Origin: Microbacterium sp. W4I4
GTDB lineage: Bacteria > Actinomycetota > Actinomycetes > Actinomycetales > Microbacteriaceae
Length of the DNA: 64,000 nt
Direction of reading: 5' to 3'
Assembly: GCF_030816235.1 (NCBI RefSeq)
Contig: NZ_JAUSXT010000001.1
Span: forward strand, 1,240,001 to 1,304,000
Position numbers and translations under genes: made by a program. Below the pieces are notes generated by a model. It was not told the DNA's origin. It worked only from the letters and a program-made list of their open reading frames with translations, and did no database searches. This document shows positions 53,970-61,241 of the stretch, piece by piece (position 1 is the first letter of the stretch; each line of letters begins with the position of its first letter).

Positions 53970-55936
53970 ATGTCCAGCCCTTCAGCGGTGAAGCGATCCC
54001 ATAGGCCGGCGACCCGGAAGGCGCTGTTGCCGCCGGGACCGCCGGTGGGTCCACCGTTCGCGAAGCCCAGCTCACCCAGATACGGCAGCTTCCCGATCTC
54101 GGCGATGCCACGGGCGAGCGAATCGACCAGCTGAGGCCGCGAGCGCGACGGCATCCCGACGACGGCGACCGGACGCTCGTCCCAGCCCCAGCCGGCGAGC
54201 ACGCGGACGCAGGCGCCCAGCACCTGCGGCGAGACCGGCGCATCCGGGGCGCCCGCGGCGAAGATCTCGCGCAGCGCGCCACCCCACCCCAGGTCGGTCA
54301 GCCGGGCCAGCGCCCGCCCCTCGGCGGCCTGCTCACCTGGTCCGATGCGCCCCTTGGCGGGGACGCCGAGCCGATCGGCGCCCGTCGGCCACTGCTTGCG
54401 CGCCTCGATCGGCACGCCCACGCGGTCGAGTGATTCTGCGGCCGCCGCCCCGGCATCCGCTGCGACATCGCTGGGGAACCAGACGCCCGCGCAGTTGTCG
54501 CACCGACCGCAGGGCGCGGCGGTGTCGTCGTCCAGCGAGCGCTGCAGGAACTCCATCCGGCATCCGTCGGTGCGCTGGTACTCGATCATGTGCTGCTGCT
54601 CTGCGCGGCGCTCGCCTGCGATGCGCTCGTAGCGCTCGGCGTCGTAGGTCCAGGGCTGCCCGGTCGCGACCCACCCGCCCTGCACCCGCCTGACCGCACC
54701 GTCGACGTCGAGCACCTTCAGCAGCAGCTCCAGCGGGGTGCGGCGGATGTCGACCATCGCCTCCAGCGCGGGCGTGGAGGTCGGGGCGTCGCTGAGCGCG
54801 GCGATCACGCGCTCAGCCCGCTCCTGGTCGGGCATCGAGGCGGTGGCGAAGTAGTGCCAGATGTCGCGGTCCTCGACGCCCGGCAGCAGCAGCACGTCGG
54901 CGCTGTCGCTGGCACGCCCGGCACGACCGACCTGCTGGTAGTACGCGACCGGCGACGAGGGTGCACCGAGGTGCAGGACGAATCCGAGGTCCGGCTTGTC
55001 GAACCCCATGCCCAGCGCACTCGTGGCGATCAGCGCCTTCACCTCGTTGCGCTTGAGCATCCGCTCGGATTCCTCGCGCTCCTCGGCATCCGTCTGCCCG
55101 GTGTACGCCCGCACCTCGTGTCCGTGGTCGCGCAGCATCCTCGCGGTGTCGACCGCCGCCGCCACGGTGAGGGTGTAGATGATGCCGGAGCCCGGCAGGT
55201 CATCGAGATGGCTGAGCAGCCAGGCGAGCCGGCTGGCGGAGTTCGGCAGCTGCAGCACGCCGAGACGCAGGGATGCCCGGGCCAGCGGGCCCCGGATGGT
55301 GAGCACCTCGCCGCCGCCCGAACCCAGCTGCTCGGCGACGTCCGCCACGACGCGGCTGTTCGCGGTGGCGGTGGTGGCGAGCACCGGGACACCGTGCGGC
55401 ATCTGGGTGATCAGGTCGCGCAGACGCCGGTAGTCGGGACGGAAGTCGTGGCCCCAGTCGCTGATGCAGTGCGCCTCGTCGACGACGAGCATGCCGATGC
55501 GCTTGACCAGCGCGGGCAGCCGCTGCTCGCGGAAGGACGGGTTGTTCAGCCGCTCCGGCGAGACGAGCAGCACATCCACCTCGTCACGGTCCAGTTGACC
55601 GAGCACGTCGTCCCACTCGTGCGCGTTGGTGGAGTTGATGGCGACCGCCCGCACCCCGGCGCGCTCGGCGGCCGCGATCTGGTCGCGCATCAGCGCCAGC
55701 AGCGGCGAGACCAGCACAGTCGGGCCTGCACCCTGACGGCGCAGCAGCAGGGTCGCGACGAAGTACACCGCCGACTTCCCCCAACCTGTGCGCTGCACGA
55801 CGAGCGCGCGGCGGCGCCCCTCGACCAGCGCCTCGATCGCCTCGTACTGCCCGTCGTGGAAATCGGCATCCGGTCGCCCGACGAGATCGCGCAGGGCGAG
55901 GAGGGCGGCCTCGTGCGTGGCCGATGAGGAGGTCAT
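53840..55936 (-). CDS. RecQ-family helicase with C-terminal phosphoribosyltransferase-like domain
   Basis: A 698-residue protein. Residues 1-350 form a RecQ core: Walker A VVQRTGWGKSAVYF, motif II MLVVDEAHCISDWGHDFRP, motif III LATTATANSRV and motif VI YQQVGRAGRASDSADVLL. A zinc-binding region follows with CRMEFLQRSLDDD and CGRCDNCAGVW. After a winged-helix-like part, the last 150 residues resemble phosphoribosyltransferases, with the PRPP-binding motif VLLVDDLADSRWTL. The HRDC domain of E. coli RecQ is absent. ATG 55936 has CAGAGT six bases upstream; the longer start at 55978 is less likely. A role in DNA repair or DNA uptake is probable; the tail's function is unknown. Confidence 0.85.
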   Translation of the reverse strand: MTSSSATHEAALLALRDLVGRPDADFHDGQYEAIEALVEGRRRALVVQRTGWGKSAVYFVATLLLRRQGAGPTVLVSPLLALMRDQIAAAERAGVRAVAINSTNAHEWDDVLGQLDRDEVDVLLVSPERLNNPSFREQRLPALVKRIGMLVVDEAHCISDWGHDFRPDYRRLRDLITQMPHGVPVLATTATANSRVVADVAEQLGSGGGEVLTIRGPLARASLRLGVLQLPNSASRLAWLLSHLDDLPGSGIIYTLTVAAAVDTARMLRDHGHEVRAYTGQTDAEEREESERMLKRNEVKALIATSALGMGFDKPDLGFVLHLGAPSSPVAYYQQVGRAGRASDSADVLLLPGVEDRDIWHYFATASMPDQERAERVIAALSDAPTSTPALEAMVDIRRTPLELLLKVLDVDGAVRRVQGGWVATGQPWTYDAERYERIAGERRAEQQHMIEYQRTDGCRMEFLQRSLDDDTAAPCGRCDNCAGVWFPSDVAADAGAAAAESLDRVGVPIEARKQWPTGADRLGVPAKGRIGPGEQAAEGRALARLTDLGWGGALREIFAAGAPDAPVSPQVLGACVRVLAGWGWDERPVAVVGMPSRSRPQLVDSLARGIAEIGKLPYLGELGFANGGPTGGPGGNSAFRVAGLWDRFTAEGLDIPEGPVLLVDDLADSRWTLSVAARTLRQAGASAVLPFVLGLRG

Positions 55937-55995
55937 CCTCCCACTCTGCCCCACACCGACGACAGCCGCCTGACGCACTCCCCCTCACACCGGAA

Positions 55996-56001
55996 TAACG
56001 T
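55996..56001 (+). promoter_or_regulatory. -10 hexamer TAACGT (leaderless promoter)
   Basis: TAACGT ends six bases before ATG 56008. GGAG lies between but only two bases from the ATG, too close to be a ribosome site. Confidence 0.45.
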
Positions 56002-56007
56002 GGAGAC

Positions 56008-56427
56008 ATGATCACCCGTGAGCTCGCCCGCGATCTGAGGGAGGCCGGACTCGTCTGGCATCCGGTCGCCGCTGACCGCTTCCAGCTCGACCTGCCGGAC
56101 GAGGTCGAGCTGGAGGTCGAGGCCGACGTCTTCGTGGTCAGCGATCTGACCATCGAGGCGCGGAGCACGCCCACCGGAACGCTTCTCGCCTTCAACGGGA
56201 CGACCGAATGGGCGCTGGACTCCGTCACCCTCGCCGACGCGGTCTGGCTTCCCCACGAGGATCAGCTGCGCGAACTGCTCGGCGGCACGTTCCGGATGCT
56301 GCGCCGCGATCGCGACGCGTTCACCGTCGAGATCGAGATGCTCGGCGAGGAGCTCTCCTTCGAGCATCCGGATCCCTCCGAGGCGTACGGAAGGGCCCTG
56401 CTGGCACTGCTGCGCCGCGCGCAGTGA
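56008..56427 (+). CDS. Hypothetical acidic protein
   Basis: A 139-residue soluble, acidic protein (MITRELARDLREAGLVWHPV at the start; RDRDAFTVEIEMLGEELSFE near the end). I do not recognise a fold. Similar short proteins are common in Microbacteriaceae as conserved hypotheticals. It has its own leaderless-type promoter and lies between the divergent helicase gene and paaA. No membrane segment or signal peptide. Confidence 0.7.
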   Translation: MITRELARDLREAGLVWHPVAADRFQLDLPDEVELEVEADVFVVSDLTIEARSTPTGTLLAFNGTTEWALDSVTLADAVWLPHEDQLRELLGGTFRMLRRDRDAFTVEIEMLGEELSFEHPDPSEAYGRALLALLRRAQ

Positions 56428-56489
56428 CGACGAACGCACTCTGAACACGGTGCATCCGTCCCAGATCTGTGCGAGAATTGCAGAACGAT

Positions 56490-56497
56490 CGGTTAGT
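56490..56497 (+). promoter_or_regulatory. Candidate PaaR half-site upstream of paaA
   Basis: CGGTTAGT (56490-56497) in the 99-base gap before paaA fits the right half of the TetR-type PaaR operator reported for Corynebacterium (CGGTNAGT). The left half is not conserved; AACGATCGGTT around it is only partly symmetric. The site is 30 bases before the start codon. Confidence 0.35.
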
Positions 56498-56526
56498 AAA
56501 GATGCCCCGGACGTTTGGAGTCGCTG

Positions 56527-57504
56527 ATGACCGCCCCCGCAGACCTGAGTCTCGTGGATGACGATGCCGACGCACTGGCGCGCTTCGATGACCTCGTCGC
56601 ACACGAGCAGCGCATCGAACCGCGCGACTGGATGCCCGAGGCGTACCGCAAGACGCTGATCCGGCAGATCTCCCAGCACGCGCACTCCGAGATCATCGGC
56701 ATGCAGCCGGAGGGCAACTGGATCACCCGTGCGCCGAGCCTGAAGCGCAAGGCCATCCTGATGGCGAAGGTGCAGGACGAGGCCGGCCATGGGCTGTACC
56801 TCTACTCGGCCGCGCAGACTCTCGGCGCCACCCGCGACGGAATGATGGACCAGCTCATCAGCGGCAGGGCCAAGTACTCCTCGATCTTCAACTACCCGAC
56901 CCCCACCTGGGCCGACATGGGGGCGATCGGCTGGCTGGTCGACGGCGCGGCGATCGTCAACCAGGTTCCGCTGTGCCGCGCGTCGTACGGCCCCTACGGC
57001 CGCGCGATGGTGCGGGTCTGCAAGGAGGAGTCCTTCCACCAGCGGCAGGGATTCGAGATCCTGCTGACGCTCATGCAGGGCACCGAGGAGCAGCGCGAGA
57101 TGGCGCAGGATGCCGTGAACCGCTGGTACTGGCCAAGCCTGGCGATGTTCGGCCCACCGGATGACCAGTCCCCGAACTCGGCGCAGTCGATGAAGTGGAA
57201 GATCAAGCGCTTCTCCAACGACGACCTGCGTCAGCGCTTCGTCGGGATGCTGGTGCCACAGGCCGAGATCCTCGGCATCACCCTGCCCGATCCGAAGCTG
57301 CGCTTCGACGAGACGACCGGCGAATACGAGATGGGCGAGATCGACTGGGACGAGTTCTTCGAGGTGCTGCGCGGCAACGGCCCGTGCAACGCCGAACGGC
57401 TCGAGCGCCGCCGCACCGCGCATGAAGAAGGCGCGTGGGTACGCGAGGCCGCCGCCGAGTACGCCAGGAAGCAATCCCTGCGCGCAGAAGGGCAGGTGGC
57501 GTGA
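56527..57504 (+). CDS. paaA: 1,2-phenylacetyl-CoA epoxidase, catalytic subunit A
   Basis: PaaA is the di-iron subunit of the multicomponent oxygenase that epoxidises the ring of phenylacetyl-CoA. The 325 residues carry the iron ligands: Glu and His in [14 protein letters not shown] and in [14 protein letters not shown], plus the conserved N-terminal [23 protein letters not shown] 56527 has GGAG six bases upstream; TTG 56515 in frame is not needed. It starts the paaABCDE operon with overlapping genes throughout. PaaR-like control is suggested by the half-site upstream. Confidence 0.96.
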   Translation: MTAPADLSLVDDDADALARFDDLVAHEQRIEPRDWMPEAYRKTLIRQISQHAHSEIIGMQPEGNWITRAPSLKRKAILMAKVQDEAGHGLYLYSAAQTLGATRDGMMDQLISGRAKYSSIFNYPTPTWADMGAIGWLVDGAAIVNQVPLCRASYGPYGRAMVRVCKEESFHQRQGFEILLTLMQGTEEQREMAQDAVNRWYWPSLAMFGPPDDQSPNSAQSMKWKIKRFSNDDLRQRFVGMLVPQAEILGITLPDPKLRFDETTGEYEMGEIDWDEFFEVLRGNGPCNAERLERRRTAHEEGAWVREAAAEYARKQSLRAEGQVA

Positions 57505-57827
57505 TGGCCACTCCAGGAGCATCGACCAGCCCCGAGAGCCAGGGACAGGAGACCTGGCCGCTGTGGGAGGTCTTCGTCCGCGCGAACCGCGGCCTGAACC
57601 ACGTGCACGTCGGCTCGCTGCATGCGCCCGACGCGAGCATGGCCGTGCGCAACGCGCGCGACCTGTACACCCGTCGTGGTGAGGGCGTGTCGATCTGGGT
57701 CGCACCGGCGGATGCCATCACCACGAGCGACCCGGATGACAAGGGCGCGTTCTTCGAGAGCCCGGCGGGCAAGAACTACCGTCATGCCGTGTACTACACG
57801 GCATCCGAGGGGGTGCCGCACCTGTGA
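57504..57827 (+). CDS. paaB: 1,2-phenylacetyl-CoA epoxidase subunit B
   Basis: PaaB is a small subunit of the epoxidase, bridging PaaA-PaaC units. The 107-residue product shows the family core WPLWEVFVRANRGLNHVHVG, SLHAPDASMAVRNARDLYTR and GEGVSIWVAPADAIT. The ATG overlaps the paaA stop by one base; the frame upstream is a shadow. GTGA overlap with paaC. Confidence 0.95.
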   Translation: MATPGASTSPESQGQETWPLWEVFVRANRGLNHVHVGSLHAPDASMAVRNARDLYTRRGEGVSIWVAPADAITTSDPDDKGAFFESPAGKNYRHAVYYTASEGVPHL

Positions 57828-58642
57828 GCCCCGCAGACGTCCACGTCTCCGTCGATGAGCTGGAACTGGCATCCGAACTCGCCGGCGGCGAAGCCCGCGC
57901 GACCTCCGCCGACATCGCCGAGTACGCCCTGTGGCTGGCCGATGACGCGCTGATCCTGTCCCAGCAGCTGGGCGCCTGGATCTCGCGCGCCCCCGAGCTG
58001 GAGGAGGACGTCGCTCTCGGCAACATCGCCCTCGACCTGCTCGGTCACGCCCGCTCCCTGCTGCGCTACGCAGGATCGTGGGACGGGCGATCCGAGGACG
58101 ACCTGGCGTACTTCCGCGACGAGGCTGAGTTCCGCAGCGCCTGGATCATGGAGCAGCCGAACGGCGACTTCGCGCAGACCATCGCCCGCCAGTTCATCGC
58201 ATCCGCCTACATGTTCGAGCTGTACTCGGCGCTGCGCTCGTCGGCGGATCAGACCCTGGCCGCGATCGCGGAGAAGTCCCGCAAGGAGGTCGACTACCAC
58301 CGCGACCACGCGGTGCAGTGGGTGCTGCGCCTGGCCGGCGGCACCGACCTCTCACGCGAGAAGATCATCCGCGCGCTGCACGACGTGTGGCCGTACGCCG
58401 ACGAACTGTTCCGCGATGAACCGCTCATCGACCGTCTCGGGGATGCTGCGGCACGCCCCTCAGAGCTGCGGGCCGGCTTCGATGCCGTGATCGACGAGGT
58501 GCTCGCCGAAGCCGAGCTGGAACGCCCCGGGGCGCTCGCTTCCCGCGCCGGCGGACGTCACGGCGCCCACGCGACCCCGATGGGACATCTGCTCGCCGAG
58601 ATGCAGGTGCTCGCACGACGGCATCCGGGGGCGACATGGTGA
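57824..58642 (+). CDS. paaC: 1,2-phenylacetyl-CoA epoxidase subunit C
   Basis: PaaC is the structural ferritin-like partner of PaaA, without iron. The 272 residues show LWLADDALILSQQLGAWISR, EEDVALGNIALDLLGHARSL, NGDFAQTIARQFIASAYMFE and EVDYHRDHAVQWVLRLAGGT. The GTG at 57824 lies in the paaB stop (GTGA). Its end overlaps paaD by seven bases. Confidence 0.95.
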   Translation: MSPADVHVSVDELELASELAGGEARATSADIAEYALWLADDALILSQQLGAWISRAPELEEDVALGNIALDLLGHARSLLRYAGSWDGRSEDDLAYFRDEAEFRSAWIMEQPNGDFAQTIARQFIASAYMFELYSALRSSADQTLAAIAEKSRKEVDYHRDHAVQWVLRLAGGTDLSREKIIRALHDVWPYADELFRDEPLIDRLGDAAARPSELRAGFDAVIDEVLAEAELERPGALASRAGGRHGAHATPMGHLLAEMQVLARRHPGATW

Positions 58643-59148
58643 CCACCCGGACACTCGACACCGCGACCCGCGCGCGCGAGATCGCGGCGCGCGTCGCCGA
58701 CCCGGAGATCCCCGTGCTCACCATCGAGGACCTCGGTGTGCTGCGCGATGTGCGAGCGGATGTCACCGGCCGCGTCACCGTCGACATCACCCCGACCTAC
58801 AGCGGATGCCCCGCCATGGATGCCATCCGCGATGACATCATCCTGGCGCTGACCGCCGACGGGTTCGACGACGTCGACGTGCGGCTCGTGCTCTCCCCCG
58901 CCTGGACCACCGATTGGATGAGCGAGAACGGCAAGCGCAAGCTGGTCGAGTACGGCATCGCTCCCCCGACCGGCCGCGCCGCCCTTCGACAGGCTCAGGG
59001 ACCCATCAGAGTGAATCTCGCCGTCAAGTGCCCTCGGTGCGGATCGCTGAGCACCCGCGAGGTCTCCCGCTTCGGGTCCACCTCCTGCAAGGCGCTCTAC
59101 GAGTGCCGCGCATGCCTGGAGCCCTTCGACCACTTCAAGGTGATCTGA
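58636..59148 (+). CDS. paaD: Phenylacetate epoxidase assembly protein PaaD (MIP18/DUF59 type)
   Basis: PaaD is thought to help insert iron or FeS into the epoxidase. The 170 residues have a DUF59 domain (VADPEIPVLTIEDLGVLRDV, TPTYSGCPAMDAI with the conserved Cys) and a C-terminal zinc ribbon (KCPRCGSLSTREVSRFGSTS, CRACLEPFDHF). Between them, the segment ALRQAQGP is encoded by a repeat found widely in bacteria, CCCTTCGACAGGCTCAGGG at 58983, which seems inserted in frame into the linker. Confidence 0.94.
   Translation: MVTTRTLDTATRAREIAARVADPEIPVLTIEDLGVLRDVRADVTGRVTVDITPTYSGCPAMDAIRDDIILALTADGFDDVDVRLVLSPAWTTDWMSENGKRKLVEYGIAPPTGRAALRQAQGPIRVNLAVKCPRCGSLSTREVSRFGSTSCKALYECRACLEPFDHFKVI
58983..59004 (+). 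repeat. CCCTTCGACAGGCTCAGGGA-type repeat inside paaD
   Basis: CCCTTCGACAGGCTCAGGGA is a word I know from intergenic repeats of many high-GC bacteria, where it (or its complement, with CCTGTCGAAGGG) is often part of hairpins. Here it lies in frame in the linker of paaD and encodes LRQAQGP. Confidence 0.6.
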
Positions 59149-60311
59149 TGTCGCTGTTCCGGATGCCGGATGCCTCGGCCGCGCCGACCGCGGCCCACCG
59201 CAGCGCGCGCGACCGCCACCGAGCGCGTTTCCACACGCTGACGGTGTCCGAGGTGCGCCACCTCACCGATGACGCGATCGAAGTCACCTTCGCGGTGCCT
59301 GCAGATCTCGCCGACGAGTACGACTATCTGCCCGGACAGTACGTGGCGCTGCGGATGCACCTGGACGGCGCCGAGCTGCGCCGCTCGTACTCGCTGTGCC
59401 GACCGCCGGCGAGAACACCCGACGGTGGGGCGAGTCTCAGCGTCGCCGTCAAGCGTGACGAGGGCGGCCAGTTCTCCACCTGGGCGCAGACGCAGCTGAC
59501 CGCGGGGTTCGAGATCGACGTGATGAGCCCGCAGGGCACCTTCACCTCGGGGCTGTCCGAGCTGGCAGGCACGCACGTCGTCGGCATCGCGGCGGGCTCC
59601 GGGATCACGCCGATGATGGCGCTCGCGCGCGATCTGCTGACGGCATCCGACTCCACCCGGTTCACCCTGCTGTACACCAACAGATCCACCGGCGACGTGA
59701 TGTTCCTCGAGGATCTCGCCGATCTCAAGGACCGCTACCCGACTCGCCTCGTGCTGCACCACGTGCTCTCCCGCGAGCAGCGCACGGCTCCGGTGCTCTC
59801 CGGCCGCATCGATGAGGAGCGACTGCGCACGATCCTGGGTTCGCTGATCCTGCCGGCCACGGTCGACGAGTGGTTCCTGTGCGGGCCGTTCGCCCTCGTG
59901 GATCTGTGCCGCGAGGTGCTGGCCGACATCGGCGTGCCGCGCGAGAGCATCCGCTTCGAGCTGTTCACCACCGGCGATGCACCCGCCGAGCGCGGACCGC
60001 GCCGGGTGGAGGTGCGGCAGGGGCAGAAGGCGTACCGGATCGAGATCAACCTCGACGGCGTCTCCTCCACGGTCGAGAGCCCGGTCGACGCGCACGAGTC
60101 CGTGCTGAACGCGGCTCTGCGGGTGCGTCCGGACGCACCGTTCGCGTGCTCGGGCGGCGTCTGCGGCACCTGCCGGGCGCGGGTGCTGGAAGGCAGCGTG
60201 ACGATGACCGAGAACTATGCGCTCGAGCCCGATGAGCTCGAGCGCGGCTACGTGCTGACCTGCCAGTCCCACCCCACCAGCGACCGCATCGTCGTCGACT
60301 ACGACGTCTGA
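59148..60311 (+). CDS. paaE: 1,2-phenylacetyl-CoA epoxidase reductase subunit E
   Basis: PaaE passes electrons from NADPH to the epoxidase. The 387 residues have an FAD-binding barrel (YLPGQYVALRMHLDGAELRR SY-type pattern), an NAD(P) domain (VVGIAAGSGITPMMALARD, EWFLCGPFALVDLC) and a C-terminal plant-type 2Fe-2S domain with cysteines in CSGGVCGTCRARV and a last Cys in LTCQSHP. ATG 59148 overlaps the paaD stop by one base; the longer frame upstream is a shadow. Confidence 0.95.
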   Translation: MSLFRMPDASAAPTAAHRSARDRHRARFHTLTVSEVRHLTDDAIEVTFAVPADLADEYDYLPGQYVALRMHLDGAELRRSYSLCRPPARTPDGGASLSVAVKRDEGGQFSTWAQTQLTAGFEIDVMSPQGTFTSGLSELAGTHVVGIAAGSGITPMMALARDLLTASDSTRFTLLYTNRSTGDVMFLEDLADLKDRYPTRLVLHHVLSREQRTAPVLSGRIDEERLRTILGSLILPATVDEWFLCGPFALVDLCREVLADIGVPRESIRFELFTTGDAPAERGPRRVEVRQGQKAYRIEINLDGVSSTVESPVDAHESVLNAALRVRPDAPFACSGGVCGTCRARVLEGSVTMTENYALEPDELERGYVLTCQSHPTSDRIVVDYDV

Positions 60312-60333
60312 CCTCGTCCTCCGAAGGAGCACC

Positions 60334-61108
60334 ATGATCGACCTCGCCATCGCATCCGACGTTGCGCACATCACGCTCGACGCACCGTCCAAGCTGAACG
60401 CCCTCGACGAACAGGCGCTGCGCGATCTCGGCTCCGCGTACGACGAGGCCGAGCGCGCCGGCGTGCGCGCGCTGGTGCTGCGCGGCGAGGGCCGCGCCTT
60501 CTGCGCAGGGCGGGACATCTCCGGCGTCGACCCCCGCGACGACGACGTGATCGGCTACCTGGGCGGCATCGTCACGCCGCTGCTGCGGCGTATGTCCGCG
60601 TTCCCGGCGCCGACCTTCGCGGTCGCGCACGGCGCCTGCCTGGGCGTCGGACTCGGGCTGCTGATCGCCACGGATGTCGTGTACGTCGCGGAGTCCGCGA
60701 AGATCGGTTCGCCGTTCGCGGCACTCGGCGCGACGCTCGACTCCGGCGGGCATGCCCTGTTCCTGGACCGGCTGGGCGCGCACCGCACGCTCGACCTCAT
60801 CTACACGGGCCGGCTGATGTCAGGGTCCGAAGCCGTGGCATCCGGGCTCTTCTCCCGGGTCCTGCCCGACGACGAGGTCGTGCAGGCGACGACGGATGCT
60901 GCCGCTGCGGCCGCACGCGGCGCGACCCGGGCGTTCCTTGAGAGCAAGCGGCTCATCGCCCGCATCCGCGACGAGCGACTGTCACTGTGGGACTCGGTCG
61001 GTCGAGATCGAGAACGCCGCGCAGGCAGCGCTCTGCGACACCGACGATTACCGCGAGGGCTTCGCCGCCTTCCAGGAGAAGCGCAAGCCCGAGTTCCGCG
61101 GACGCTGA
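60334..61108 (+). pseudogene. paaG: Enoyl-CoA isomerase/hydratase (PaaG-like), frameshifted by a 4-bp duplication
   Basis: A crotonase in the place of paaG, the oxepin-CoA-forming isomerase. The first 225 residues are intact (FCAGRDISGVD, HGACLGVGLGLLIATDVVYV, and LGATLDSGGHALFLDRLG with the Asp expected for PaaG). At 60996-61003 GGTC is doubled; the frame then runs into 45 unrelated residues to 61152. Removing one GGTC restores SVEIENAAQAALCDTDDYRE and the typical end EGFAAFQEKRKPEFRGR, stopping at 61108. Only the last 36 or so residues are affected, so partial function is possible. It may also be a sequencing error. GAAGGAG precedes the ATG. Confidence 0.85.
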
Positions 61109-61112
61109 CAAG

Positions 61113-61179
61113 CCCGTCTATATGGCGCGCACCGCCCTGTTTCAGGCGTTGAAGGGGCGGTTTGTGCCATATAGACGGG
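61113..61179. repeat. REP-like palindrome, CCCGTCTAT family
   Basis: CCCGTCTATATGGC (61113-61126) and GCCATATAGACGGG (61166-61179) are perfect 14-bp arms. A second, inner stem is ACCGCCC (61131-61137) with GGGCGGT (61155-61161). It begins four bases after the restored paaG stop, as the element at 40341 begins just after E2. Confidence 0.7.
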
Positions 61180-61229
61180 TTCTTCGGGGTGGGAGGGACC
61201 TGCCCCTCGCCGATGTCGGGGACCGGTGC

Positions 61230-61235
61230 GAGAAT
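61230..61235 (+). promoter_or_regulatory. -10-like hexamer GAGAAT (leaderless promoter)
   Basis: GAGAAT ends six bases before ATG 61242. It keeps the A at the second and T at the sixth position; the divergent phosphoribosyltransferase uses the same hexamer at seven bases. Confidence 0.35.
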
Positions 61236-61241
61236 GCCGGG

